A program made the position numbers and the translations under genes. 64,000 bases of DNA from Microbacterium sp. (GTDB taxonomy: Bacteria; Actinomycetota; Actinomycetes; Actinomycetales; Microbacteriaceae). Below, piece after piece: positions 53,118 to 63,182 of the stretch; within the stretch, counting starts at the first letter, position 1, and each line of letters starts with the position of its first letter. The DNA is taken from the NCBI GenBank assembly GCA_003248655.1, contig QFPM01000016.1:16411-80410 (forward strand). The letters are read 5' to 3'. The notes under the pieces were generated by a model. It was not told the origin of the DNA. It ran no database searches and saw only the letters and a list, made by a program, of their open reading frames with translations.

Positions 53118-54315
53118 TGGGCAAGTTGGCGACTTCGTCACCCTGGTTCGTGGCAAGACCTACAAGGGCGCACTTGTTGGTGCCGATGGGCCAGCACTGC
53201 TGGGGCTTGGCTCTATCGTCCCTGGTGGTGGCTTCCGAAACGACTACAAGACATATGGTGGCGACTGTCCACCTGAGCTGATGCTTGAGCCTGGTGACCT
53301 GTTCGTCTCGCTCAAGGGCGCCACCAAGGACGGCGAGATGATCGGGTCGGTAGCTCGTCTTCCAGAGTCAGTGCCAAGTGGACGGTTGACACAGGACACA
53401 GTGAAGCTCGTGTTCCGCACGGGCAATGCCGACTTCAAGCGTTACTTTTACTGGGTACTCCGGACTCCCGACTACCGTGCGTATTGCGCAGGCAGAGCAA
53501 CGGGGAGCGCGGTAGTAGCCCTTAGCAGAAACGACTTCCTCTCGTATCCGGTTCCCTTGCTAACGCCAATTCGAACCCAGATTGTTGAGGTTCTCGAACG
53601 CATTGAGAACAAGATTGAGTCGAACCGCCGCCTAGCCCAGAACCTCCAAAGTCTGTTCAGACTTCAATTCGAGCGAGTTGTTGCAAGCGCAGAAGTCGAG
53701 TGGACTCGAATCTCTGACATCGCAACGACGACCAAGGGCGTCTCGTACAAGAGCATCGATCTTCAGCCATCGCGCACGGCTTTGGTGACGCTGAAGTCCT
53801 TCGATAGGACCGGCGGATACAAGAGCGACGGTCTCAAGCCATACGTCGGCCCCTATAAGCCGCTCCAAGTGGTCAAGCCGGGAGAGGTCGCAGTCGCACA
53901 GACGGACTTGACGCAAGGCGCTGAGGTCGTGGGCCGAGCTGTTCGGGTCCCCGCAGACGGCTCCGCGGATGTGTTGGTTGCTTCGCTCGATCTCGTTGTA
54001 GTGCGTCCGAACGATGGCATTTCCAACGAGTACGTGCTTGGGGTTTTGACCGAAGAAGCGTTCAGGCAGCACTGTCGTAGCCGCACTAGCGGAACGACCG
54101 TCCTTCACCTCGCGAGTGATGCCATCCCGAGCTACGAAGCACCTATCGTTCCAAAGTTGCTTCGAGATGAATTCACCGCTGTGGCTCGGCCTTTGCTCGC
54201 TCGCATTGACTCCGCAGAGCGTGAGGTCGTCCAGTTGACCGCACTCCGCGGTGCACTACTCCCAGAGCTGCTGTCCGGCCGCATGCGCGTCCCGGTCGAG
54301 GAGTTCGCCGCATGA
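53107..54315 (+). CDS. hsdS: type I restriction specificity subunit
   Basis: A 402-residue HsdS with two target-recognition domains separated by a conserved helix (RTQIVEVLERIENKIESNRRLAQ) and a matching C-terminal helix (LARIDSAEREVVQLTALRGALLPELLSG). It sets the bipartite recognition sequence. The ATG at 53107 has a GAGAGG site. G+C is slightly lower than in hsdM, usual for these exchangeable genes. It ends with ATGA overlap into the next gene. Confidence 0.92.
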   Translation: MPTSGQVGDFVTLVRGKTYKGALVGADGPALLGLGSIVPGGGFRNDYKTYGGDCPPELMLEPGDLFVSLKGATKDGEMIGSVARLPESVPSGRLTQDTVKLVFRTGNADFKRYFYWVLRTPDYRAYCAGRATGSAVVALSRNDFLSYPVPLLTPIRTQIVEVLERIENKIESNRRLAQNLQSLFRLQFERVVASAEVEWTRISDIATTTKGVSYKSIDLQPSRTALVTLKSFDRTGGYKSDGLKPYVGPYKPLQVVKPGEVAVAQTDLTQGAEVVGRAVRVPADGSADVLVASLDLVVVRPNDGISNEYVLGVLTEEAFRQHCRSRTSGTTVLHLASDAIPSYEAPIVPKLLRDEFTAVARPLLARIDSAEREVVQLTALRGALLPELLSGRMRVPVEEFAA

Positions 54316-55046
54316 CCGGGCTCAACTCGGAGTGGGCGATCGAACAGCTCGACGGCTTCATCAAGGCCACGACTGTCATCTACGTGCCATCACCTCCTAG
54401 CTCAATCGGCTTTCACAGCTACAGGACCGCGGAGTCGGAGGACGACGTGGTCAAGCGTGCCCAGGTGGTCGAACAGATTCTCGATCGCGTGATTCCGGGT
54501 TGGCGAGACTCCATCAAGAAGAAGGACCGCCAGAAGTGGTCGGTTCACTACGAGGCTGCAGTCCGAGCGCGGGAGGCACTTCTGCGTGCGGACGAGGTCC
54601 GCAAGAACCTCGGCGATGACGCCCCGGAGATCTCCGCCGCCAAGCTTCACCCCTGGGTTTGGAGTGGGGCGGCATCCCTGTGGCAGTCCGGTCACTATCG
54701 GTCGGCGGTTGAGGATGCCGCCAAGAAACTGAACGCCGAGACTCAGAACAAGGTTGGTCGACGTAACGTCAGCGAGACCAAGCTCTTCCAGGAGTCGTTC
54801 AGCGCCGAGCCTCCTGCGGCGGGCAAGTCTCGCCTGCGCCGCATGAAGGACGACGGCAGCGACACGTACCGCTCGATGCAGCGCGGTGCGATGGCTCTTG
54901 CCGAGGGCATCTATGCCGGTATACGGAACCCGTTCAACCACGAAGACCCGCACGACATCGACGAGCAGGTCGGGCTCGAATACCTCGCAGCTCTCAGTGT
55001 TCTGGCACGCTGGGTGGACGAGTCCGAAGTGGAGGTTGCGAAGTGA
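54312..55046 (+). CDS. TIGR02391/Ymh-like protein within the hsd operon
   Basis: A 244-residue protein whose C-terminal half (LHPWVWSGAASLWQSGHYRSAVEDAAKKLN, then GIRNPFNHE) fits the TIGR02391/Hypoth_Ymh domain, a helical HEPN-like module often found in phage-defence loci. The RxxxxH-like signature RNPFNH may be an RNase active site as in HEPN toxins. It overlaps hsdS and hsdR by 4 bases each, so it is translated as part of the restriction operon. Its role is not known. Confidence 0.75.
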   Translation: MTGLNSEWAIEQLDGFIKATTVIYVPSPPSSIGFHSYRTAESEDDVVKRAQVVEQILDRVIPGWRDSIKKKDRQKWSVHYEAAVRAREALLRADEVRKNLGDDAPEISAAKLHPWVWSGAASLWQSGHYRSAVEDAAKKLNAETQNKVGRRNVSETKLFQESFSAEPPAAGKSRLRRMKDDGSDTYRSMQRGAMALAEGIYAGIRNPFNHEDPHDIDEQVGLEYLAALSVLARWVDESEVEVAK

Positions 55047-58000
55047 CCTCCTTCAACGAGAACACCGTCGAGCTGGCGGCCCTCGAGTACTGCGCCGAGC
55101 TTGGCTACCACACGCTTCACGGCCCGACAATTGCCCCCGGCGAGCAGCTGGCCGAGCGTGCCTCCTACGAGGACGTCTTCCTCTGGGGCCGGCTCCGCGA
55201 TGCCATTGGCCTCATCAACCCGAAGGTCGACCGGGCAGTTCGTGATGAGGCCGTCAAGCGGGTTCAGCGGGCTGAGTCGCAGAGTGCCATCGACGAGAAC
55301 TACCGCCTGCACAAGCTGATCACCGAGGGCGTGCCGGTCGAGCATCGGGGTGCCGATGGTCAGGTGCGGACGACTCGTGTCTGGCTGGTGGACTTCGAGC
55401 GGCCGGCGAACAACGACTGGCTGGCCGTCAACCAGTTCACCATCATCGAGAACGGCAAGAACCGTCGCCCTGACGTGCTGGTCTTCCTGAACGGCATCCC
55501 GCTGGGTCTGCTCGAGCTGAAGAACCCGACCGCCGAGCATGCCACGCTCAAGTCGGCGTGGAACCAGGTGCAGACCTACCGCTCGGACATCCCGTCGGTG
55601 TTCGTGCCCAACGCCGTGACGGTCATCTCGGATGGCACGTCGGCAGCGATGAGCAGCTACACCGGCGGCTTCGAGCATTACGCCCCGTGGAAGACCATCG
55701 AGGGTCGGGACGTCGTCACTGACCGCCCGGCACTTGAGGTACTTATCAAGGGCGTCTTCGACCAGCGTCGCTTCCTCGACCTGCTGCAGAACTTCATCGT
55801 CTTCTCGGACGAGACCGCCACCGACAAGAAATCCGGCCAGCCCATCCGCGTGCTGGTGAAGCGGGTCGCCAAGTACCACCAGTACTGGGCGGTCAACGCG
55901 GCTGTGGAAAGCACAGTCGAGGCCTCCAGCCCGAGCGGGGACCGTCGTGGTGGTGTCGTCTGGCACACCCAGGGCTCGGGCAAGAGCTTCGAGATGGTCT
56001 TCTACGCCGCCAAGATCATGCGGGATGCCCGCATGGCCAACCCGACGCTGGTGTTCATCACCGACCGCAACGACCTCGACGACCAGCTGTTCGGCGAGAC
56101 CTTCGCTCCGGCTCGCATCCTGCCGGAGACGCCTGTCCAGGCAGAAACCCGCAGCGACCTGCGTACCAAGTTGAAGCGAGCCTCCGGCGGCATCATCTTC
56201 ACGACTCTGCAGAAGTTCGCCCCTGGCGAGGATGGCGACGCTAACCCCGTCCTGACCGCCCGCCGCAACGTGGTCGTGGTGGCGGACGAGGCCCACCGCA
56301 GCCAGTACGGCTTCGGCGAGACCATCGACTCGCACGGTCGCATCAAAGCTGGCCTGGCCAGGCACATGCGTGATGCCCTGCCGGGTGCGACCTACCTGGG
56401 CTTCACCGGCACGCCGATCGAGTCCGGCGACAAGAGCACCCGCTCAGTCTTCGGCGACTACATCGACGTCTACGACCTGACCCGTGCCGTTGAGGACGGT
56501 GCCACGGTCAAGATCTTCTACGAGTCACGCCTCGCCAAGGTCGACTTGTCCGTCGACGATCTGGCTGCCCTCGATGACCTGGCCGACGAGATCACCGAGA
56601 CGGTGGAGGAAGACGCCGCCATTGCCGCCAAGTCTCGCTGGGCTCGCCTGGAGGCCATCGTCGGCGCCGACGAACGCCTCGACCTGATCGCTCGCGACAT
56701 CGTCGACCACTGGGAGAAGCGTCGGGAAGCTCTGTTCGGCAAGGGCATGATCGTGGTCATGAGCCGCCGCATCGCGGTCAAGCTCTACGAGAAGATCGTC
56801 ACTCTGCGTCCCGATTGGCACTCCGATGACCCCGCCAATGGCAAGATCAAGGTCGTCATGACCGGCTCGGCGGCAGACCCAGCCGAGTTCCAGCCGCACA
56901 TCCACTCCAAGGACGTTCGCAAGCATCTCAAGCTCCGGGCCAAGAACCCCGACGACGAGCTGGAGCTGGTCATCGTCCGGGATATGTGGCTAACCGGCTT
57001 CGACGCCCCGTCGATGCACACCATGTACGTCGACAAGACCATGCAGGGTGCCGGACTGATGCAGGCCATCGCCCGCGTCAACCGCACCTTCCGCGACAAG
57101 CCCGGTGGCCTGATCGTCGACTACATCGGCGTCTTCGCCAACCTCCAGGCAGCCCTGGCCGAGTACAGCCCGAGCGACCGCGACCAGGCCGGCGTGCCCA
57201 TTGACGAGATGGTCGCTGTCATGCTGGAAAAGCACGACATCGTCCGTGGCCTGCTCCACGGCGTGACCTACGACGCTTCGCCGTCGCTGTCGGCCTCGCA
57301 GCGTCTGGCCGAGTACGCCAAGGTGCTGGACTTCGTCATGGCCGACCCTGATCGCGCCAGCCGCTTCAACGACCAGGTGCTGGCCCTGGCTAAGGCATTC
57401 GCCCTGGCCGGTGCCCGTGACGAGGCGGCTGCCATCCGCAACGACGTGCGGCTCTTCACCGACGTGCGTGCCGCCATCCTCAAGATCCAGAACCACGACT
57501 CTGGGCGTGGCGGCTCCGGCGCGGTCGAGATCGACACCGCCCTCGGACAGCTCCTCAACGAGGCCGTCGCCGCCGACCAGGTCGTCGACATCTACAAGTT
57601 GGCAGGCGTCGAGACTCCAGAGCTGTCGATCCTCAGCGACGAGTTCCTCGACTCGCTGGCCGACAAGGAGAAGCCGAATCTCCAGATGGGGCTGTTGCGG
57701 CGTCTGCTCAACGACCAGATCCGCACCGTGCAGCGCACCAATCTCGTGCAGGCGCGGAAGTTCTCCGAGCTGCTCGACGAGGCGATCAATCGCTATACGA
57801 ACAGGTCCCTCACGACAGCGGAGATCATCGCCGAACTGGTGAAGCTCGCCAAGCAGATGCGGGACGACGCGAAGCGCAACGAGCGTCTGGGTCTGTCCGC
57901 GGCTGAGGTTGCCCTCTACGATGCGATCGCTCAGAACGACGCCGCTGTGCTGCAGATGGGCGATGACACGTTGAAAAAGATTGCGGTCGATCTCGTCTGG

Positions 58001-58180
58001 GCGGTGCGGTCAAGCGTGGTTATCGACTGGGACCAGAAGGAGAGCGTCCGCGCAGCGATGCGCTCCAAGGTGAGACGCCTCCTCGCTCGCTACGACTATC
58101 CGCCGGACGCTGAGGCAAAGGCCGTGGAACTGGTGCTTGAGCAGGCGGAGCTCTTTGCGAGGAACGAGGGTTCTCGATGA
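55043..58180 (+). CDS. hsdR: type I restriction endonuclease/translocase subunit
   Basis: A 1045-residue HsdR. The PD-(D/E)XK nuclease site is Asp144, Glu158 and Lys160 (RRPDVLVF, LELKNP). Motor motifs: Walker A QGSGKS (Lys314), DEAH (Asp415) and FTGTPI. The C-terminal helical domain binds the HsdM2S core. It moves DNA and cuts unmodified invaders. Length is typical of type I R subunits. Confidence 0.95.
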   Translation: MTSFNENTVELAALEYCAELGYHTLHGPTIAPGEQLAERASYEDVFLWGRLRDAIGLINPKVDRAVRDEAVKRVQRAESQSAIDENYRLHKLITEGVPVEHRGADGQVRTTRVWLVDFERPANNDWLAVNQFTIIENGKNRRPDVLVFLNGIPLGLLELKNPTAEHATLKSAWNQVQTYRSDIPSVFVPNAVTVISDGTSAAMSSYTGGFEHYAPWKTIEGRDVVTDRPALEVLIKGVFDQRRFLDLLQNFIVFSDETATDKKSGQPIRVLVKRVAKYHQYWAVNAAVESTVEASSPSGDRRGGVVWHTQGSGKSFEMVFYAAKIMRDARMANPTLVFITDRNDLDDQLFGETFAPARILPETPVQAETRSDLRTKLKRASGGIIFTTLQKFAPGEDGDANPVLTARRNVVVVADEAHRSQYGFGETIDSHGRIKAGLARHMRDALPGATYLGFTGTPIESGDKSTRSVFGDYIDVYDLTRAVEDGATVKIFYESRLAKVDLSVDDLAALDDLADEITETVEEDAAIAAKSRWARLEAIVGADERLDLIARDIVDHWEKRREALFGKGMIVVMSRRIAVKLYEKIVTLRPDWHSDDPANGKIKVVMTGSAADPAEFQPHIHSKDVRKHLKLRAKNPDDELELVIVRDMWLTGFDAPSMHTMYVDKTMQGAGLMQAIARVNRTFRDKPGGLIVDYIGVFANLQAALAEYSPSDRDQAGVPIDEMVAVMLEKHDIVRGLLHGVTYDASPSLSASQRLAEYAKVLDFVMADPDRASRFNDQVLALAKAFALAGARDEAAAIRNDVRLFTDVRAAILKIQNHDSGRGGSGAVEIDTALGQLLNEAVAADQVVDIYKLAGVETPELSILSDEFLDSLADKEKPNLQMGLLRRLLNDQIRTVQRTNLVQARKFSELLDEAINRYTNRSLTTAEIIAELVKLAKQMRDDAKRNERLGLSAAEVALYDAIAQNDAAVLQMGDDTLKKIAVDLVWAVRSSVVIDWDQKESVRAAMRSKVRRLLARYDYPPDAEAKAVELVLEQAELFARNEGSR

Positions 58181-58228
58181 AGACTTCGCATTGCGAAGGA
58201 CGACAAACTGCGTGGGGATGAAGGGGAC

Positions 58229-60508
58229 ATGAGTTCAGAAGCTGTTGCTGAGTCCGGGCCTGACTTTGAGAGACGAGGCTTGAATCTCGCGCGCGCTCTG
58301 CACGATCCGATGGGTGTGCAAGGCGCGATTATGCATGCAGGTCGCGAGCGGGATGGCCTCTTCGTCGGGCATGAGGATGTTCACGCGTACGAATTCACGG
58401 TTGGACGCACCGTCGACAAAGCAATCAAGGACGGCGAGAAGCTAGCCGAGCTTCTCCGTGATATCGGTTCTCGGCCTGGAAACGCCCTGAAGGCGCGGAC
58501 CGGTTGGCTCGTCACGCTCGATGAGCCATTGGCGGGTCAGAGAAGTGCCGTTGAAGCGATCGCGAAGAAGTGCGCGGAGCGCATCCACATCATCAGCATC
58601 GCGACGCTGCATCAGCGTATTTGCAACTCTGAGCTGTATATTCAGGCTCGTGACAACGCGCCGTTTGGTAGCATCACGTTCGGCAAGTCCACCGATTCGA
58701 AGTCGCCGAATGTGGCTGTTGAGCTTGAAGACTCAACAGGCGGGCGCGTGTCGGTGCGAGAAATGGCCGACCGACTCATTAGCGGCAAGCGGGCGCTTCT
58801 GGTCGGCAACTACGGAGTCGGTAAGAGCCACACGTTGCGCGAGATCTACTCGATCCTCCGCAAGGACCATTTCAAGAAGTCCAAGCTCACGCCGTTCCCG
58901 ATCCACATCAATCTTCGCGACTGTGCGGGCCTGAAGACGCCGGCAGAAATACTTCGGAGACATGCCGAGGAGGTTGGTTTCGACCACGCAAACGGCCTTA
59001 TCTCCGCGTGGAGGGCCGGAGCCTGCGTACTGCTACTCGATGGCTTTGATGAGATCGTGCCGAGCCGTTGGTTCGGTGCTGCTGCGGACCTCAAGACGGT
59101 GCGCTGGGAAGCGCTCAGTCCAGTACGCCGCCTGGTCGACGAGACCCCGACCGGGACAGGCATCATCGTCGCTGGTCGTTCGCACTATTTCTCCGGTCAG
59201 GCTGAACTGGTCGCTGCGGTCGGGTTCAAGAGCTTCGAGCAGTACACGGTCCCGGACTTCGACGAGACGCAACTGAATGAATTCATGACGCAGTCCGGAG
59301 TGCGGTGGACGGTGCCCGACTGGGTGCCCATGCGCCCGCTCCTGCTCGGCTACCTCGTCTCAATCGATGCCGAAGAGGCATCCGGCGTCGTCGGTGCCGT
59401 AAGCCGTGCTACCGGGTGGCGGCGGTTTGTCGACGCGATCTGTGAACGCGAGGCTCAGATGTTCACAGCCGTACGGCCAGAAACGATCCGCGCGATTGTT
59501 TCGCGCGTAGCAACTCTTGCTCGCTCCCGGTCTGACGTGACTGGCCCAGTGGACATGGAGATGCTCAGCGCCGCCTTTGTGGCGGTCAATGGCTACCAGC
59601 CAGACGAAGAGGGACTCCAACTCCTGCTCAGGCTTCCTGGGCTGGCCTCGGCCGATCCTCTGGATGCGAGCGACGCGCGGGTGTTCGTCGACAGAGACCT
59701 TGCGGACACGGCGTATGCGCTCGACTTGGTCCACTATGCGATGGATCCTTTTGGTGACTCGCACCCACTTCTCTCTGTCGCTTCATGGGCGACGGCAGCC
59801 TCGGATCTTGGTATTGAGGTTGCTGCGGATGCGATGGAAGCGAGTGGAATGCCCACGTCGACCGTGATGTCGGCAATGGTCGCAAGAGATAAGGGCGAAC
59901 GCTTCGACGCAGTGATGGCAGACCTTGTGCGCGTTGCCGCCGAACTCCCCTGGGAAAGGAAGTCGGTCGGAACGAGCTTTCTGCTGGTGGGAGTGTACTT
60001 TGAGTCGTTGGTCCTGACTGATCACCCAATCTTCGGCGCTCTCAGACTCCGAGACTGTGTGATTGAACGGCTGGACGTGAGCAGCCTCGATGAGACGAGT
60101 GAGTCCCCGCACTTCCAGCAGAGCCTGATCGGGTACCTCGACGGGGTATCGGCAATGCCAAAATGGCTCGACTCCAAGTTCTCGGGTTGTGAGATCGGCC
60201 GCTTCAGCGTGGCTACCCAGACCACCGTGGGCATTATGCAACTTGCGCTCGACAGGGAGTCGCGCATCGCTCTCACCATCCTCAAGAAGATATTCGGCCA
60301 GCGAGGGTCTGCGAGGAAGGAGGGTGCCCTGAGTCGTGGACTTCCATTGACTGACCGACCGGTAGTTCCGAAAGTGCTGGATGAGCTTGTCTCACAAGGT
60401 TGGCTGGTGCGATCCACCTCGGGTAACAACATCCTCTTCGTCGGCGTGAAGGAGCGTCGGAAAGATGCGTTGCGCGCGCTTGACACGCCTGCTGAATTCA
60501 AGCTGTGA
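58229..60508 (+). CDS. NACHT-type STAND NTPase with nuclease-like N terminus
   Basis: A 759-residue protein. The N-terminal 140 residues (GLFVGHEDVHAYEFTVGRTVDKAIKDGEKL) recall restriction-endonuclease-like domains of NACHT proteins, with Asp and Glu in place but Thr instead of Lys. The NTPase core has Walker A VGNYGVGKSHT (Lys199) and Walker B LLLDGFDE (Asp271), then a winged-helix region and an uncharacterised C terminus. It fits antiviral STAND sensors. It lies 48 bases after hsdR and 79 before the OLD-type gene. Confidence 0.78.
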   Translation: MSSEAVAESGPDFERRGLNLARALHDPMGVQGAIMHAGRERDGLFVGHEDVHAYEFTVGRTVDKAIKDGEKLAELLRDIGSRPGNALKARTGWLVTLDEPLAGQRSAVEAIAKKCAERIHIISIATLHQRICNSELYIQARDNAPFGSITFGKSTDSKSPNVAVELEDSTGGRVSVREMADRLISGKRALLVGNYGVGKSHTLREIYSILRKDHFKKSKLTPFPIHINLRDCAGLKTPAEILRRHAEEVGFDHANGLISAWRAGACVLLLDGFDEIVPSRWFGAAADLKTVRWEALSPVRRLVDETPTGTGIIVAGRSHYFSGQAELVAAVGFKSFEQYTVPDFDETQLNEFMTQSGVRWTVPDWVPMRPLLLGYLVSIDAEEASGVVGAVSRATGWRRFVDAICEREAQMFTAVRPETIRAIVSRVATLARSRSDVTGPVDMEMLSAAFVAVNGYQPDEEGLQLLLRLPGLASADPLDASDARVFVDRDLADTAYALDLVHYAMDPFGDSHPLLSVASWATAASDLGIEVAADAMEASGMPTSTVMSAMVARDKGERFDAVMADLVRVAAELPWERKSVGTSFLLVGVYFESLVLTDHPIFGALRLRDCVIERLDVSSLDETSESPHFQQSLIGYLDGVSAMPKWLDSKFSGCEIGRFSVATQTTVGIMQLALDRESRIALTILKKIFGQRGSARKEGALSRGLPLTDRPVVPKVLDELVSQGWLVRSTSGNNILFVGVKERRKDALRALDTPAEFKL

Positions 60509-60587
60509 TCCGGCCCCGCAACGCGTCCCGCACGATGTCTGGCCACGCTGATAGACCTGAGATACCTGACTCGACAAGGACTGGTAC

Positions 60588-63005
60588 GTGAGACTCCACT
60601 CGATATACGCAAGGTTCTATCGCTCACTGAACTATGACTTCGTGCGGGCATCCGACGAAAACTACGTTCCCGATCCGTGGGACGGCACTCCCGCAGGCAA
60701 CTACCCCTTCGTCCGGATACGGCTCCGACCTGGCATCACGACGATTGTTGGCGCAAACGAGTCGGGAAAGTCCCAAGTTCTGCGGGCGGTTGAGGCCGCG
60801 CTGACCGGCGACGGGTTCGACCGGAGCGACTTTTGTCGGTACTCACGGTTCTTCGGGATAGACAAGACCCTTACCTCCCCGGAGTTCGGCGCGCTGTACA
60901 CCGACCTCACCGCTGACGACTTGCGAGTTGTCGAGTCGATGGCGTCCCTAGGAACTCTTTCGGGAGTCGACCGCATCGCGATCTTCAGGATGAACGACAC
61001 CCCAGTGCTCCGTGTATATGCGCGCGGGGGAAGCGATGGTGTCTGGTCTCCACCCGCGAACGTAAAGACGCCGACTGCACTCGCTCGACTCGGAGTTCCT
61101 GTGCCGTTCAGGATCGACGCAGATGTGCCGTTGCCTGACAGCGTCCCCATCGAGTTCCTGGCGACCGGCACGAAGGTGGCAGGGGTCGGCCGGGAGATAC
61201 TTCGTACGATTTGGGATGGCTTGGTGACCAACTCGAAGTGGTTCGACACCGACACGAGCGTTCAGACCAATGCCTCGTCCATCTCCGCCTTGTTCAGCGC
61301 GGCTCGCGCCGCCACACCTGATGAGATCAAGAAGTATGAGCTCGCAGCGGATTTGCTCCTGAAGGTGGCAGGCATCCAGCGAGAGCTGTTCACGGAATTG
61401 CAGACCGCGGTTAGGACCAAGAACGGCTACGCCAACAGCATCGTCGACACGATCAACACACAGTTGTCGCGCGCTCTGGATTTTCCTCACTGGTGGTCGC
61501 AGGACTCACACTTCGAACTGTTCGTGTCTCTTTACGAGTTTGATCTCGTCTTCATGATCCGCGATCGGACCGGCCGCACCTACGGGTTTGATGAGCGAAG
61601 CGATGGCATGAAGTACTTCCTCAGCTACTTCGTCCAGTACCTTGCCCATGAGCCAAGACGTGATGAGCGGCCCGAGATTTTGCTGATGGACGAGCCGGAC
61701 AGGTTCCTCTCCTCTTCGGGGCAGCAAGACCTTTTGCGAGTCTTCGAAGATTTCGCAGACCCGAAGGACGCGAATCGCACGCCGGTCCAGGTGGTCTATG
61801 TGACTCACTCGCCGTTCCTAATCGACAAGAATGAAGCCGATCGCATCCGAGTACTCGAGAAGGGTGAGTTCGACGAGGGTACGCGCGTCGTGAGCAACAG
61901 TTCGGCGAACCACTACGAGCCGTTGCGTTCCGCTTTCGGGAGCTTCGTCGCGGAGACGGCCTTTATCGGGAACTGCAACCTGATGGTGGAAGGAGCGTCG
62001 GACCAGGTCCTCATCGCCGGCGCATCCAGATGGCTTAAATCAAGGGGCGAGTCGGCGCGCGATCGACTAGATCTGAACCACATCACAATCGTTCCGGCAG
62101 GTGGAACAAGACATATTCCCTATCTCGTCTACTTGGCGCGTGGCCGAGACGTCGACAAACCCCCCGTGGTTGTGCTGCTCGATAACGATAAGGCAGGAGA
62201 CTCGGCACGAGCCGACCTTGCCGTGGGAGGTGCTTACGGTGCGAAGCTGATCGACGAGTCCCTTGTGCTTCAGCTCGGGCAGGGCTCCCTGACTTCACTC
62301 AAGTCGTCCAACCCCCTGGGAGTCGTGGGTATCGAAGACCTGATTCCGATTGACGTCGCTCTCTCTGCCGCGGCCTTGTACTGTCGTGAGTTCGTCCCGG
62401 CCATCGACGTGCCATCACTCCAAATTGATGGCGCGACTATCTTCCCCGCCGGTGACGAGACTGCCTCTGTCGAGCCAAAGAATGAAGGGACTCTCAAGTA
62501 TCTTCAGAAGCGGCTGGCGGAACTCTCGGGCATGCCCGATTTTCACCTCGACAAGGTAGCGTTCGCGCGCGCGACGATCGACGTGCTCACATCGAACCCC
62601 GCTGTCCCTCCGCCGAGCGCGGCAGATGTCGAACTCGCGGCCCACAACTTCAAGATCCTCCTTGCCGAGGTTTCACTGCGTCAGCGGCAGGCCGAGCGGG
62701 CCGAGTCAGTCGAGAAGATCTCGAGCCGGATCAATCGAGCCAAACGCGACTTCACCCGAACACACCACGACCAGGCGCGAAAGGAAGATGTTGCGGACCT
62801 AATTGAAGAGATCAGCAATCAGCTCGACAACAGCCCGGAGTCAGAGGAGGTCCGAGCATCGATGCGCGGGTGGCGGCATCAGTTCCACCTCGATACCGAC
62901 CCGCGAAGCCTTGTAGAGGACTTTCCAGGACTGGTCCGTGCGATTGAGTCGCTGGCATATCAGTCGCTCAGGCAGGGTAGCGAGCGCGGCTCACTCCGCG
63001 CTTGA
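60588..63005 (+). CDS. OLD-family ATPase-TOPRIM nuclease-like protein
   Basis: An 805-residue protein. The ABC-type ATPase has Walker A VGANESGKSQV (Lys61) and Walker B LLMDEPDRFL (Asp368-Glu369). The TOPRIM domain carries Glu468 in MVEGASD and Asp532/Asp534 in LLDNDKAG, the metal-binding set of overcoming-lysogenization-defect nucleases. C-terminal helices end it. OLD proteins defend against phages alone or with UvrD-like partners (Gabija). Here the neighbour is a NACHT protein. The GTG start has an AAGGA site. Confidence 0.9.
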   Translation: MRLHSIYARFYRSLNYDFVRASDENYVPDPWDGTPAGNYPFVRIRLRPGITTIVGANESGKSQVLRAVEAALTGDGFDRSDFCRYSRFFGIDKTLTSPEFGALYTDLTADDLRVVESMASLGTLSGVDRIAIFRMNDTPVLRVYARGGSDGVWSPPANVKTPTALARLGVPVPFRIDADVPLPDSVPIEFLATGTKVAGVGREILRTIWDGLVTNSKWFDTDTSVQTNASSISALFSAARAATPDEIKKYELAADLLLKVAGIQRELFTELQTAVRTKNGYANSIVDTINTQLSRALDFPHWWSQDSHFELFVSLYEFDLVFMIRDRTGRTYGFDERSDGMKYFLSYFVQYLAHEPRRDERPEILLMDEPDRFLSSSGQQDLLRVFEDFADPKDANRTPVQVVYVTHSPFLIDKNEADRIRVLEKGEFDEGTRVVSNSSANHYEPLRSAFGSFVAETAFIGNCNLMVEGASDQVLIAGASRWLKSRGESARDRLDLNHITIVPAGGTRHIPYLVYLARGRDVDKPPVVVLLDNDKAGDSARADLAVGGAYGAKLIDESLVLQLGQGSLTSLKSSNPLGVVGIEDLIPIDVALSAAALYCREFVPAIDVPSLQIDGATIFPAGDETASVEPKNEGTLKYLQKRLAELSGMPDFHLDKVAFARATIDVLTSNPAVPPPSAADVELAAHNFKILLAEVSLRQRQAERAESVEKISSRINRAKRDFTRTHHDQARKEDVADLIEEISNQLDNSPESEEVRASMRGWRHQFHLDTDPRSLVEDFPGLVRAIESLAYQSLRQGSERGSLRA

Positions 63006-63182
63006 GTCCGGTGACGGCCGAACCGCGTCGAAAGCAGACCTCAAGTTCTCGCACGCCCGTCGTCACCTTCTTCTACTACTGACAGGGGTAGTGGCGGTCG
63101 GGCCCGGCCATCGTGGATTTGGGCGCGCGTATTTCCGCGCGAGTTGCGGTCTCATGGGCGCCAAAGTGGTTCGTGTCGAACA
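63006..63182 (-). repeat. right end region of Tn2
   Basis: Non-coding. Read inward it starts TGTTCGACACG and later holds CTGTCAGTAGTAG, related to the TGTCAGTAGCG unit of the Tn2 left end. Degenerate; boundaries follow the CTCAT duplication at 63183. Confidence 0.6.

Larger units (their letters stand above)
44931..63182 (+). mobile_element. Tn7-like element Tn2 (tnsABC-tniQ plus defence island)
   Basis: Left end TGTCCGACGCC at 44931 and right end, read inward, TGTTCGACACG at 63182 match at 8 of 11 positions. The duplication CTCAT flanks both (44926-44930 and 63183-63187). The 18.3-kb unit carries four transposition genes, three small genes, a type I restriction system, a NACHT NTPase and an OLD-type protein. 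The right end is less well conserved, so the right limit rests mainly on the duplication and on restored Tn3. Confidence 0.72.
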
